Assembly: GCF_001005215.1 (NCBI RefSeq)
Contig: NZ_LBNQ01000032.1
Coordinates: forward strand, 1-64,000
Source of the DNA: Lampropedia cohaerens
GTDB taxonomy: Bacteria > Pseudomonadota > Gammaproteobacteria > Burkholderiales > Burkholderiaceae_C
Length of the DNA stretch: 64,000 nt
Direction: 5' to 3'
In this document: positions 1-8,383 of the stretch, piece after piece
Layout of the letters: each line of letters begins with the position of its first letter
How positions within the stretch are numbered: the stretch's first letter is position 1
Notes under the pieces: model-generated
Database searches by the model: none
Told to the model about the DNA's origin: nothing
What the model saw: the letters and a program-made list of their open reading frames with translations, nothing else
Program-made: the position numbers and the translations under genes

Positions 1-24
1 TGACCTGCCCCCAGTTTTAGTACC
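1..24. repeat. Terminal inverted repeat, left end of the IS
   Basis: It begins TGACCTGCCCCC and ends AGTACC, matching the complement of 1212-1236 (which ends CAGTACC) with a few mismatches and a one-base offset. Confidence 0.9.
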
Positions 25-29
25 GTTTC

Positions 30-881
30 CTAGTTAGTAGGCCCTGGGGTTGATGTTAGTTTTTCATGTCGGGGTTGCTGTTGGCTTGCCCTCCAATGCG
101 CAGCGAATTCTGCCGGGGTGTGATTCCCGATAGCGCTGTGCGGTCGGTGTTCGTTGTAGTCCCTTCGCCAGGCCGCGATGCGGATTCTGGCCTCGGCCAG
201 TGAGCAGAACCAGTGCTCATTCAGGCATTCATCCCGAAACTTGCCATTGAATGATTCGATGAACGCATTCTGTGTCGGCTTGCCAGGCTGAATCAGCTTC
301 AGCTTGATGCCGCGCTGATAGGCCCATTGATCAAGAGCCTTGCCGGTGAATTCGGGGCCCTGGTCGGTGCGGATTGCCTTGGGGTAACCGCGGAATCGGG
401 CCATTTCATCTAATGCGCGAGTAACACGAAAGCCGCTGATGCCGTGATCCACAAGAATACCCACCACCTCCTTGGTGAAATCATCGACCACCGTCAGACA
501 TTTGATCCTACGTCCCGTACTGAGTGCATCGAAGACGAAGTCCATCGACCATACCTGATTCGGCGCGCTCGGCAGACTCAGCCGCTCGCGCTCTACGGCG
601 ACACCGTGGCGGCGCCTCCGGCGCTTCACCATCAACCCGGCAGCCCGGTACAGGCGATAGATCCGTTTAGGGTTGACCTGCATGCCAGCCCGCCGCAGCA
701 GGATATGCAGGCGCCGATAGCCAAAGCGCCGACGCTCCTGTGCCAGCTCCATAAGTTGGGATTGCAGCCTGGTGTTTTGCTCGCTGGAACGGGGTTGATA
801 GCGCAGCACCGAGCGAGACAGCCCGATCAGCTGACAGGCACGGCGCTCGGAGATACCGGTTCTGGCCTGCATCTCCTGCAC
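30..881 (-). CDS. IS3-family transposase OrfB (DDE catalytic subunit)
   Basis: 283 residues carrying the catalytic domain that cuts and joins the ends of the element. The amino-terminal part (about residues 10-95) is the HTH_21-like segment with the RRFGYRRLH motif of IS3 transposases. The integrase core follows with the catalytic triad D114 (in SMDF), D173 (in TDQGPEF) and E209 (in [16 protein letters not shown]). The spacing between D173 and E209 is exactly 35 residues, the family hallmark. In IS3 elements OrfB is normally made as an OrfAB fusion through a -1 ribosomal frameshift. The end of orfA contains an A-rich run (GGGGAAAAGGG) that could serve as the slip site; this is inference. No internal stop is visible. 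Confidence 0.95.
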   Translation of the reverse strand: MQEMQARTGISERRACQLIGLSRSVLRYQPRSSEQNTRLQSQLMELAQERRRFGYRRLHILLRRAGMQVNPKRIYRLYRAAGLMVKRRRRRHGVAVERERLSLPSAPNQVWSMDFVFDALSTGRRIKCLTVVDDFTKEVVGILVDHGISGFRVTRALDEMARFRGYPKAIRTDQGPEFTGKALDQWAYQRGIKLKLIQPGKPTQNAFIESFNGKFRDECLNEHWFCSLAEARIRIAAWRRDYNEHRPHSAIGNHTPAEFAAHWRASQQQPRHEKLTSTPGPTN

Positions 882-904
882 CGCCTCCCGCCGTGCTGTC
901 GGGC

Positions 905-1168
905 TTACCCTTTTCCCCGGGCGACCACCTTAAGTGCCTCGATATCCAGATGGGCTTCGGCTAGCAGCTTCTTTAGCCGGCTGTTCTCCAGCTCGAGATC
1001 CTTGAGCCGCTTGGCGTCCGGCACGGTCATGCCACCGAACTTGGCACGCCAAGTGTAGAAGGATGCATCACTGAAGCCATGCCGCCGGCACAGCTCCTTC
1101 ACCGGCACGCCGGCCTCTGCCTGCTTAAGAAAGTCGAGAATCTGTTCTTCTGTAAAACGCTTTTTCAC
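905..1168 (-). CDS. IS3-family transposase OrfA (DNA-binding subunit)
   Basis: 87 residues with an amino-terminal helix-turn-helix (about residues 5-50, containing [19 protein letters not shown]) and a carboxy-terminal leucine-zipper-like helix (about 55-80, [18 protein letters not shown]). Both parts are typical of OrfA from the IS407 group, which binds the terminal inverted repeats. The gene lies 23 bases upstream of the first ATG of orfB and ends in a stop just after the presumed frameshift site. Confidence 0.93.
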   Translation of the reverse strand: MKKRFTEEQILDFLKQAEAGVPVKELCRRHGFSDASFYTWRAKFGGMTVPDAKRLKDLELENSRLKKLLAEAHLDIEALKVVARGKG

Positions 1169-1211
1169 TACCGTCTCCTGCTCGGAAAACGGACTCTACT
1201 AAGTTCGGCGT

Positions 1212-1236
1212 GGTACTGAAATCGGGGGGCAGGTCA
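1212..1236. repeat. Terminal inverted repeat, right end of the IS
   Basis: The complement reads TGACCTGCCCCCCGATTTCA and then GTACC; the first 12 bases are identical to the left end of the element. Confidence 0.9.
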
Positions 1237-1943
1237 TTCACACCAGCGCGCAGCCGAGCACGATTGTATTGGCGTCGCAAGTCCTTGATGTCGATCAATG
1301 CTTCGAAACGACTACGAAGTGGCTCCATGAACGGCCATGCACCCTTGACTTTGCAGTTGATTCATTAGCAATTAACACTCCTCCCAAAATTTTTCCTTGT
1401 TTGTTCGGCAACAATTGCAGGGGCTTCTGCCCCCTCCAAGAGCTAGGTACTGACGAAGTCGTGAATGTTGTCACTGCGCAGATGCGTTGGTGCGCTATGC
1501 GTCGCCCCGACGACTAAGCACGCTAGCCACTTGCTCGACCAGAATGCTATCCACAACATCTGTGGTCACACATTCGCGCCATGGCGCATTCACCATCTTC
1601 GGGCACTTCAACGTTTGTCCTCGCCTGCCAAACGCGCAGACGAACTTCTAGCTCCACACGTAACTCTTACATGTGAGCGGCACCCACAACAACCCTGCCT
1701 GATACCACCAGCATGTGCAGCGCTTGTTGCAGCTCTAATCTCTTTCACGGTGCAGAAACGCACGAGTATGGCGCAATCCAGAGCGTCGGGGGATCGTACG
1801 ACCGACCGTGCACGGAATTTCTCACAACCCGCTCAATCTCTGCATAAACGCATCACATCTTCAGCACACGCATATGGCTATTACCAACTACGCCTTTGCC
1901 TCCACCTACCTCTCGCGGGAAAGGGCAAAGCAGTGCAGAACAC
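1237..1943. other. About 700 bases with no recognisable gene, beside the IS
   Basis: No reading frame here resembles a family I know, on either strand. Open frames exist on the plus strand (for example 1465-1986), but their translations are low in complexity and one runs antisense into the ATPase gene. A minus-strand frame entering the IS from 1328 (about 30 residues before the IS boundary) may be the start of a gene that the insertion cut. Base composition looks less GC-rich than the following genes. The segment may be decayed accessory DNA. Confidence 0.5.
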
Positions 1944-2759
1944 TCATACCATCCGAGCACGGACCATCTCCACTGGTACGCCATAAAGTGCTGCCAAATT
2001 TTCCGGCGTGGCGACGGTGTGTTTCGGTCCCGGGCCCAGCAGGTGGTTTGGCTCGCCCGGCATCAGTGCCATGATCTGGTCTGCCACTGCCAGTGCATGG
2101 TCTGGCTGATGAGTCGAGAGCAGCACGGCAACGCCTTGGGTGCGCAGTTGACGGATCTGCTCCAGCACCCGCAGCTGGTTGCCGAAGTCCAGGCTGGAAG
2201 TGGGTTCGTCCATGATGAGCAGCGCGGCATCCTGCACCAGTGCGCGGGCGATCAGTGCCAATTGTCGCTCCCCTCCGCTGATGGCGTGCATGCTGTGGCT
2301 GGCCAGGTGGGCGATGCCCAGCCGCTCGATGGCAACCATCGCCAACATCCGATCGCGCGCGGAAGGCTGCGCAAACGCGGGCAATTGCGCTGCGCGCCCC
2401 ATCAGTACCGTATCCAGCACACTGTAGCCAAAGTGGCTGCCCCAGCTTTGCGGAACATAGCCGATGCGTTGCGCCAGCGCGCGCCGGCGCCACTGCGCCA
2501 GCGGCAGACCATCCAGCCGCAAGGTACCGCCCAGTGGCGGCAGCAGGCCCAGCAAGGTGCGGAACAGTGTGCTCTTGCCACTGCCGTTGGGGCCCAGCAG
2601 CGCGATGATGTCTCCCGGCCGGATGCTGAATGTCAGCGGCCCGGCCACGATGCGTCGGCCATGACCGATGCGTAAATCCTGCGCCTGCAGGATGTTCGGC
2701 TGCGCCTGCTGCGCATCTGGCACTGGCGGCGTGGCGGTTGGCGGCTCTTGGGTACGCAC
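1944..2759 (-). CDS. ABC transporter ATP-binding protein, FecE/BtuD/MolC type
   Basis: 271 residues; the cytoplasmic ATPase of a type II (vitamin B12/siderophore-like) importer. Walker A is GPNGSGKS at 56-63, the signature SGGER at about 161-165, Walker B LLIMDEP at about 180-186, and the H-loop follows in STHQPDH. The start is a GTG at 2759, thirteen bases after the permease stop, behind a purine-rich stretch (GAAGAAGGGTGA). It is the last gene of the operon receptor, DUF2478, binding protein, permease, ATPase. The fold class is shared by iron, cobalamin and MolBC molybdate importers, so sequence alone does not name the substrate. The neighbouring modABC and moa genes and a ModE-like box at the operon promoter favour molybdate or tungstate. 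Confidence 0.9.
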   Translation of the reverse strand: MRTQEPPTATPPVPDAQQAQPNILQAQDLRIGHGRRIVAGPLTFSIRPGDIIALLGPNGSGKSTLFRTLLGLLPPLGGTLRLDGLPLAQWRRRALAQRIGYVPQSWGSHFGYSVLDTVLMGRAAQLPAFAQPSARDRMLAMVAIERLGIAHLASHSMHAISGGERQLALIARALVQDAALLIMDEPTSSLDFGNQLRVLEQIRQLRTQGVAVLLSTHQPDHALAVADQIMALMPGEPNHLLGPGPKHTVATPENLAALYGVPVEMVRARMV

Positions 2760-2772
2760 CGGTCACCCTTCT

Positions 2773-3810
2773 TCAATCCCGGCTGCTGCGGCGCGCCAGC
2801 AGCAGCAGAAAGCACGGCGCACCCACCAGTGCGGTAACCACTCCCAGCGGCAACTCCATGCCTCCCGTACTGCGTACCAACGTGTCGGCCAGTGCCACAA
2901 AGCCAGCCCCCAATAACAGCGCAACAGGCAGCAGTCGCCCAAACTCCGGCCCAACCAGCAAGCGCGCAGCATGCGGCACCACCAGCCCCACCCAACCGAT
3001 GACGCCGGTGATGGAGACGGCAGTCGCAGTCATCAGCGTCGCGGCCGCAATCAGACTCAACCGCATCGTCCGCACGGGCACGCCCAGCGCCTGCGCTTCA
3101 TCGTCGCTGAGGCTGAGCAGGTTCACGCGCCAGCGCAGCAGCACCATTGCCAGTAGTCCCGCTGCAATGGCGGGGCTGGCCGCCTGAACGTCGGCGAGGT
3201 CAACGCCTGCCAACCCACCCAGCAGCCAGAAGGTGATGGCCGAAAGCTGGGTGTAGGGGTCCGCCAATACCTTGATCAGCGAGATACCTGCGCCCAGCAG
3301 CGTGCCAACGGCCATGCCTGCCAACACCAGCACGAGCACGGCATCACTGCGGCGCACCAGGGCAGCCACCAGCAGCACCACAGCTACGGCCAGCAGGCCG
3401 CCCCCGAAGGCCAGCGCCTGCACCAGCAGCACGGAGCCGCCCAGGAATATCCCCAGCGTTGCGCCCAGCCCCGCCCCGGCGGATACACCAAGGATGTCCG
3501 GCGAGACCAACGGGTTGCGAAACATGCTTTGGTAGCACGCGCCCGCAGCCGCCAGCGCGGCACCCACCAACAAGCCGGCGAGCACGCGCGGCATGCGGAC
3601 CTGCCACACGACTATGGCTGCAGTCTGCGCATCCTCCAGTGCGTGGTCTTGCCTCCACAACCCTTGCCAGACTTCGCCGATGCCCAGTGGATACTGACCT
3701 ACGCACAGTGCCATCAGTGCTGCCGAGAGGCACAACAGCAGCGCCGCTACCGTTGCCAGCGGAAGCCGAAACGATGCGAAAGTGGCACCAGATGGCAGCT
3801 TGCCGGTCAT
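2773..3810 (-). CDS. FecCD-family ABC transporter permease (BtuC/MolB type)
   Basis: 345 residues, almost entirely hydrophobic, with about ten predicted membrane segments. It has the family motifs RMPRVLAGLLVGAALAAAG, NPLVSPDILGVSAGAGLGA and, near the end, GWVGLVVPHAARLLVG, where the permease contacts the ATPase. It forms the inner-membrane channel as a homodimer. The gene starts 5 bases after the binding-protein stop, so translation is probably coupled. The substrate is inferred from context as molybdate/tungstate or a chelate of them; an iron complex remains possible. Confidence 0.93.
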   Translation of the reverse strand: MTGKLPSGATFASFRLPLATVAALLLCLSAALMALCVGQYPLGIGEVWQGLWRQDHALEDAQTAAIVVWQVRMPRVLAGLLVGAALAAAGACYQSMFRNPLVSPDILGVSAGAGLGATLGIFLGGSVLLVQALAFGGGLLAVAVVLLVAALVRRSDAVLVLVLAGMAVGTLLGAGISLIKVLADPYTQLSAITFWLLGGLAGVDLADVQAASPAIAAGLLAMVLLRWRVNLLSLSDDEAQALGVPVRTMRLSLIAAATLMTATAVSITGVIGWVGLVVPHAARLLVGPEFGRLLPVALLLGAGFVALADTLVRSTGGMELPLGVVTALVGAPCFLLLLARRSSRD

Positions 3811-3815
3811 GGCGA

Positions 3816-4889
3816 TCAGGGCAGTGATTCGGCGGGCCAGACGGCGTCGGCCGGCGTGCCGTAGAACAGTTGGTGGAATACCTGCGCCTCATGCCGGACG
3901 CGCGCCTGCAGCGCAGTCCGGTCCTCAGTTGAGGATATGTCGTGCAGCCCGTCAGCCAGCATCAAATTCAGCCAGCGCAACCCGACCAAGCGGTTGATGC
4001 CTGGCGGCCCATCCACCCAGCCGAAAGGCACACTGGGCACCTGCCATACCCGCGCCATCTGCACGGCACGGATGCCTCGCCAACGGGGATCGGCGCTGAT
4101 CTGCGCAGCCAAGCCAGGCTGCTGCGTCACGATCACGTCGGGGTTCCACGCCAGCACCTGCTCCAGAGATACGCGCCCTACACTGCCTTGGCCGCGTGTT
4201 TGCGCCACATTGCGCAGACCCACAAACTCCAACAGCTCTGCATTGATAGCACCCTGCCAGCCAGTTTCCAGCCCGTCAGCACCACGGGCGAGATAAAAGC
4301 GCGGTCCATCGCCATTCCAGCGAGTGCGGCGCTGCTGCGCCTGCGCCAGTACCGCATCGGCGTAAGCCGCCAACTGTTCGGCGCGCTGTGGCACCCCCAG
4401 CAAAGCACCTACCTCCCGCAATTGCTGTGCATTCTGCGGCAATCGGCCATCAACCAGCACGCAGGTAATGCCGCTTTGCGCCGCCAAACGCTCCGCCTGT
4501 GCGCGGTAGAAGCCGTCGACCGTGCCCGCATCAATGATGACATCCGGGGCAAGCGCCAGCAGGCCTTCAACACCCAGTGTGCTGCCGCGTCCGCTCAGCC
4601 GCCCAACCACCGGCAGGCGGGCCAGCGTTGGCGACAGCAGTGCCTGCGCACCTTGCGGCAGGCGTGCAGGCCAGCCCAGCAGCTGCCCGGGCACCAGTGC
4701 CGCTGTCAGTACCGCTGCGGGCGGACCAGCGGCAATCACGCGCGCCGGGCGGCCTTGGAGTGGTTGGCCAAAACGGGAAAGCAATGGCACGGCTTCGGCC
4801 TGGGCCAGACCATCGCGCATCCACGGCAGGGCCAGACCTGGCACTGTCAGCGCCGCTGCCTTCAGCCACTGGCGCCGTTGCCATTTCAT
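3816..4889 (-). CDS. Periplasmic substrate-binding protein, BtuF/MolA-like
   Basis: 357 residues. The amino terminus (MKWQRRQWLKAAALTVPGLA) combines a Tat-like arginine stretch with a hydrophobic core, though the canonical twin-arginine motif is incomplete. The two-lobed peripla_BP_2 fold is indicated by ARVIAAGPPAAVL, LAPDVIIDAG, WNPDVIVTQQ and the carboxy-terminal PFGWVDGPPGINRLVGLRWL, a segment typical of iron-complex and MolA-like binding proteins. The start codon overlaps the DUF2478 stop in ATGA. It would hand the substrate from the periplasm to the permease encoded next. In Haemophilus influenzae the related MolA binds molybdate and tungstate; assigning the same ligand here is inference. 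Confidence 0.85.
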   Translation of the reverse strand: MKWQRRQWLKAAALTVPGLALPWMRDGLAQAEAVPLLSRFGQPLQGRPARVIAAGPPAAVLTAALVPGQLLGWPARLPQGAQALLSPTLARLPVVGRLSGRGSTLGVEGLLALAPDVIIDAGTVDGFYRAQAERLAAQSGITCVLVDGRLPQNAQQLREVGALLGVPQRAEQLAAYADAVLAQAQQRRTRWNGDGPRFYLARGADGLETGWQGAINAELLEFVGLRNVAQTRGQGSVGRVSLEQVLAWNPDVIVTQQPGLAAQISADPRWRGIRAVQMARVWQVPSVPFGWVDGPPGINRLVGLRWLNLMLADGLHDISSTEDRTALQARVRHEAQVFHQLFYGTPADAVWPAESLP

Positions 4890-5452
4890 GATCGCCCCTT
4901 AACTGCCGGGGTGCACTGGCGCGCACGGGTCAATGCCTCCCACCATTGCATCGCCGCATCCACCGAAGGTGGCAAAGTCTGGCCCCACTCATCCGCAAAC
5001 GCCTGCCACTGGGGAAGAAAGCGCTGTTCCACCGCCGTCACCAGTGGCACCCCCGCAGCCACTATCGCCGCCATCTCCTGCAGCAGACCATCGCCTTCGG
5101 CCTCCAGCTTGCCAAAGCGGTTGGCCACGATGAGATCGGGTCCCTCTTGCAGCGCCCGGCGAAGTACTGCACTGGCCGCCGCCACGCCGGCCGCATCCAG
5201 GCAACACGCGGTCGAACCCTTGCCCAGGTTCTGCGAGATCACGAACCGCTCGCCGCCTTCCACGTCGACCAGTTCCATGTTGCGCTGGCAGTAGCTGCCG
5301 CTGACGGGGTCATCGACCATGACCACATCGGAGTCCTGCAGCAGACCGCACACGCGCCAGCCCGCGCTGCGCAGTTGCGCAACAAACGTTTGGAGGATCG
5401 GCTCGGCAACGCCGTGCCCCTCGTGAACAATGGCTGCCAGTGGGCTTGTCAT
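4886..5452 (-). CDS. DUF2478 protein, THEP1-like nucleotide-binding fold
   Basis: 188 residues from the ATG at 5452, chosen because AGGAGAG sits just before it; the open frame extends upstream without a ribosome site. I recognise the DUF2478 family. The early part (AAIVHEGHG, then LRSAGWRVCGLLQ) and the later DLIVANRFGKLEAEG with PLVTAV resemble the strand order of THEP1/MobB-like NTPases, but no complete Walker A (GKS/T) is present. DUF2478 genes are, as I recall, often found near molybdate transporters. Here the gene sits between the receptor and the binding protein, with an ATGA overlap to the latter. Its role is unknown; a nucleotide- or metal-linked function in Mo handling is a guess. 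Confidence 0.75.
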   Translation of the reverse strand: MTSPLAAIVHEGHGVAEPILQTFVAQLRSAGWRVCGLLQDSDVVMVDDPVSGSYCQRNMELVDVEGGERFVISQNLGKGSTACCLDAAGVAAASAVLRRALQEGPDLIVANRFGKLEAEGDGLLQEMAAIVAAGVPLVTAVEQRFLPQWQAFADEWGQTLPPSVDAAMQWWEALTRARQCTPAVKGRS

Positions 5453-5507
5453 GCACTCTCCTGTTCCATGCAGGTCTATGTAATCGCAGCGACCGCTGTG
5501 AACCGCT

Positions 5508-7559
5508 TCAGAATGGCACATTGACATTCACGAAGTAGTTGCGCCCGGCCATTGGGTATCCTTCACTGTAAGCATACAGGCGGTCGCCGAGATTGCGCAC
5601 GCCCGCTTCCACGTGTGCGCCGCCGGGGAACCTATAACCCGCCTTGGCGTGGTAGAGGGCAAAACCACCCGCCGCTTGCGCACCGTTGGAGGAGGAATAG
5701 CGCCGCGAGGCCGCCTCGGTACTTGCCGTGAGCGTCCATGGCCCATGGTGCCAGCTGGCGCTGGCAAACAGTTTGTGGCGCGGGGTATCCGTGGCGCGAA
5801 CGTCCGGATCGCTCAGATTCTTGCGACGCAGCCAGCTGTAGTTGCCAGTGAGCTCTCAGGCCGCCAGGCGGCCCTGCCCCCCCAGCTCTATGCCTTCATG
5901 CCGAGCTCTGGCGATGTTCTGCGGCTGCTCGCAACTGGTGCTGCTGCATTGTGTCGAAGGCACCTCAACAGTCTGAATCGAGTCACGCACTTCGCTGCGG
6001 AACACCGCCGCATCCAGCACCCAGTCCTGCGCGAACTCGCCCTGATAGCCCACTTCGTAATGCCGGGCCTGCTCGGACTTGAGATCCGGACTGGGGATCA
6101 CGCGGCCAAAGCGCGTGGAGTAGCGCTCCATCATCGTGGCAAAGCGCGTTCGGTTGGCAAAGCTAGCGTGCAACTGCCCCCACGCCCCCTCGGGCCCGAG
6201 GCTCTGGAACAGCCCGAGTTGGTAGTTCACGGCATCGTCATCGCCGCGCGGCTCGTCGTACAGGCCAGGCGCGTTGGGCGATCCGGCATGTTCTCCATAA
6301 TTACGTGTCGAGAGGCTTTTGCGTTGGCTGTATGACACTCCGGCCACAAGCGAGAGCGCGTCGTTGAAGGCAAAGGTGTTTTCCGCCGCGACCGACTGGG
6401 TGCGGTCCTTGAAATGCGTCCAGGGCGTGCCGGCATCGCTGGAACGGTGCACATCGTCCTTGAAGTGGTAGGCCACGCGCAGCAGATTGCGCGCATTCAG
6501 CCGCAAATCGCCTTCGAGCGACAGGCCTGTGCTGTCATCGTCGTAGTAGCTGGGGAAGCCCCGTCCGACCTCGCCGACAACGCCATTGCGATAGTCATAC
6601 CCGACCAGCGTGTTCTCGAACTTGTCATAGTAGATGCGTGCGCGCACAGTGTGCGCACCGAGCGATTTCTGGCCAGTGAAGTAGTAACTGGTCTTATCCC
6701 ACTGCGGCCATTGCCACCAGCGCGCCCGCATGCCGGATCCAGCGCCGATCAAAGGCAAAGTGCCCGCGTACGTAGGCTGCCCCTTCTCTCCTTCCTGGCG
6801 CACGATGCCCAGCACGTATTCATCGCTGGCGTTGGGCGTCAGCCCCAGCTTGACGCTGAGCTTCTGGTCCTGCCTGCGGCTGTTTTCGCGTTTTCCCGTC
6901 CCTTGCTGGACATTGTTGGGCCGGAAATCATCGGGCAGATCAAAGCTGTCCTGCTTGAGGTAGGAAGCCCCCACCTGATACCACCACTGCTGCTGCCTGC
7001 CACCGAGGTTCGCATAGGCCCGGTAGCTGTTGGCATCGCCATCATCGGCCAGTCCTATGCCACCGCCAACTTCACCTTCAAAAGGTTTGGAAGGCCTGCG
7101 GGTGATGAGGTTGATCGCCCCCCCGAGTGCATTGGGGCCATAGATCAGCGACGAGAATCCCTTGGCAACTTCGATGCGCGATAGATCGTACGTGGTGAAG
7201 TGGCCCAGATCAATGCGGCCGTCATAAGGCACATAGGTCGGAATGCCATCGATGTAGACCGGCACTTGCAGGCGATCAAAACCCCGCACGTAAAACAGCT
7301 GCTCGCCCCGCGCGCCCGCATAGGCTGCATGCACGCCGGGCAGCAGGTTCAGCGCATTGCCGACGGTTTCCTGATTCTGCGCGCGCAGCTGCTCCTGCGT
7401 CAGCACACTGCCCGTTGGCAGGGCCGCATCCGAGGTCACTGCCTGCACCTGAATCTCCCCAAGCGTGAACACCTCTGCGGCTTGCTGAGCGTGCACGGTG
7501 CCCACGACCAGCATGCCTGCGTGCGCCGCGACGGCGGCGGCAACGGCGGTTCTTCTCAT
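5508..7559 (-). pseudogene. TonB-dependent outer-membrane receptor with an in-frame TGA
   Basis: The frame opens at 7559 with a signal peptide (about 24 residues, ending VHAQ) and a probable TonB box (GEIQVQA). A plug domain follows (LLPGVHAAY, YVRGF, IYGPNALGGAINLIT) and then a long beta-barrel. Translation stops at a TGA at 5856-5858 after 567 residues. Reading straight on in the same frame gives a further 115 residues of good barrel sequence (ELTGNYSWL, PRHKLFASASWH, RNLGDRLY) ending in NVNVPF at 5508, with the carboxy-terminal phenylalanine typical of outer-membrane proteins. One base, TGG to TGA, would explain the stop. The truncated product would lack the last strands and probably not insert. 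It is the first gene of the transporter operon. Confidence 0.88.
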
Positions 7560-7620
7560 CGTCCAACTCCTGTTTCATCGGCCTGCCGACATAGGTGTGG
7601 CGGTACCGGATTAGAAAATC

Positions 7621-7646
7621 TCCCTATATCTCAATGGATACAGCGA
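7621..7646 (-). promoter_or_regulatory. ModE-like operator upstream of the TonB receptor operon
   Basis: The palindrome reads TCCCTATAT, 8 bases, ATACAGCGA. The right half in complement (TCGCTGTAT) differs at one position from the Escherichia coli ModE half-site TCGCTATAT, and the 8-base spacing is the same as in E. coli. It lies 61 bases before the receptor start and may overlap a promoter (TTGCAG, 17 bases, GATATA on the minus strand). ModE bound to molybdate usually represses, so the receptor and the ABC importer should rise when molybdate is scarce. No modE gene is in the window. Confidence 0.6.
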
Positions 7647-7698
7647 TCTGCAAAAAAACCCTGCTCATGCACGTCAGCGATGCACGTCAGCGCGATAC

Positions 7699-8382
7699 CT
7701 ATTCCAACCGCACCGTCCGCGCTCCGACCTGTCCGAGCCGCACCACCTGCGCATTAAGCGCCTCACGGTCCTGCCCGTCGTGCGAGACCATCAGCAATGG
7801 GATGCCCAGCGATTGCAGCAGCTGCCCCACCTCCTCACGCATGGTTTGTCTCAGGTGCGGATCCAGTGCCGAGAAAGGTTCGTCCAGCAACAGCACCTGC
7901 GGGCGCAGGATGGCCAGCCGCGCCAGCGCCAGGCGCTGCTGCTGCCCGCCCGAAAGCGTATGGGGGTATTGGTGGGCCATCGCCCCCAGGCCGAAACGCT
8001 CCAGCCATTGCATGGCCTCCTGTTTTTGCGCGTGCGAGAGAAAGCCCCACGCGCCGCGCCGCAGGCCAAAGCCCACATTGCCCAGCGCCGTCAGGTGCGG
8101 CAGCAGCGCATAGTTCTGAAACAGATAGCCCACGCGGCGCTGCTGGGGTGGCAGGTTGATCTTCTGCGCACTGTCAAACAGTGTCGTCTGGCCAATTCGC
8201 ACATGGCCCTGGTCGGGCTGTATCAGCCCCGCAATGGCCTGCAGCACCATAGTCTTGCCGATGCCCGAAGGCCCCATCAGCACGATGCGCGGGTGGCTGG
8301 CCTGCAACTGCACGTCGAATTCGAACACGCGCCCGGCCGAGCGCAAGGTCTTCTGTATATGCAGATCACACCAGACAGCCAT
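7699..8382 (-). CDS. modC: Molybdate ABC transporter ATP-binding protein ModC
   Basis: 227 residues; the cytoplasmic ATPase of the high-affinity molybdate importer. Walker A is GPSGIGKT at 37-44, the signature LSGGQQQRLALARL, Walker B VLLLDEPFSALD and the H-loop VSHDG. E. coli ModC is about 350 residues because it carries a carboxy-terminal Mop/TOBE regulatory domain; here the protein ends after the ATPase domain, so molybdate trans-inhibition through Mop is not expected. The gene follows modB with a single-base gap and is the last of modA-modB-modC. Confidence 0.92.
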   Translation of the reverse strand: MAVWCDLHIQKTLRSAGRVFEFDVQLQASHPRIVLMGPSGIGKTMVLQAIAGLIQPDQGHVRIGQTTLFDSAQKINLPPQQRRVGYLFQNYALLPHLTALGNVGFGLRRGAWGFLSHAQKQEAMQWLERFGLGAMAHQYPHTLSGGQQQRLALARLAILRPQVLLLDEPFSALDPHLRQTMREEVGQLLQSLGIPLLMVSHDGQDREALNAQVVRLGQVGARTVRLE

Positions 8383-8383
8383 T

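Larger units (their letters stand above)
1..1236 (-). mobile_element. Complete IS3-family insertion sequence, IS407 group
   Basis: The element is bounded by imperfect terminal inverted repeats that both begin TGACCTGCCCCC (1-24 and the complement of 1212-1236). It carries two overlapping-style transposase genes, orfA and orfB, on the minus strand. The 1236 base length fits the IS407 group as I remember it. The group duplicates 4 bases of target; TTCA at 1237-1240 would be the right copy, but the left copy lies outside the window, so the duplication cannot be confirmed. Both reading frames are intact, so the element could be active. Confidence 0.93.

Noticed and set aside
1465-1986. Open frame of 173 codons on the plus strand
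   Set aside because: The translation has no recognisable domain, its end runs antisense into the ATPase gene, and no ribosome site is seen.
5856-5858. TGA read as selenocysteine
   Set aside because: No SECIS-like hairpin is evident just after the codon, and TonB receptors have no selenocysteine position here; a nonsense change or base error is simpler.
5508-7559. Cobalamin (BtuB-BtuFCD) uptake as the meaning of the receptor operon
   Set aside because: No cobalamin riboswitch or B12 gene is near, whereas Mo genes and a ModE-like site are. It remains an alternative.
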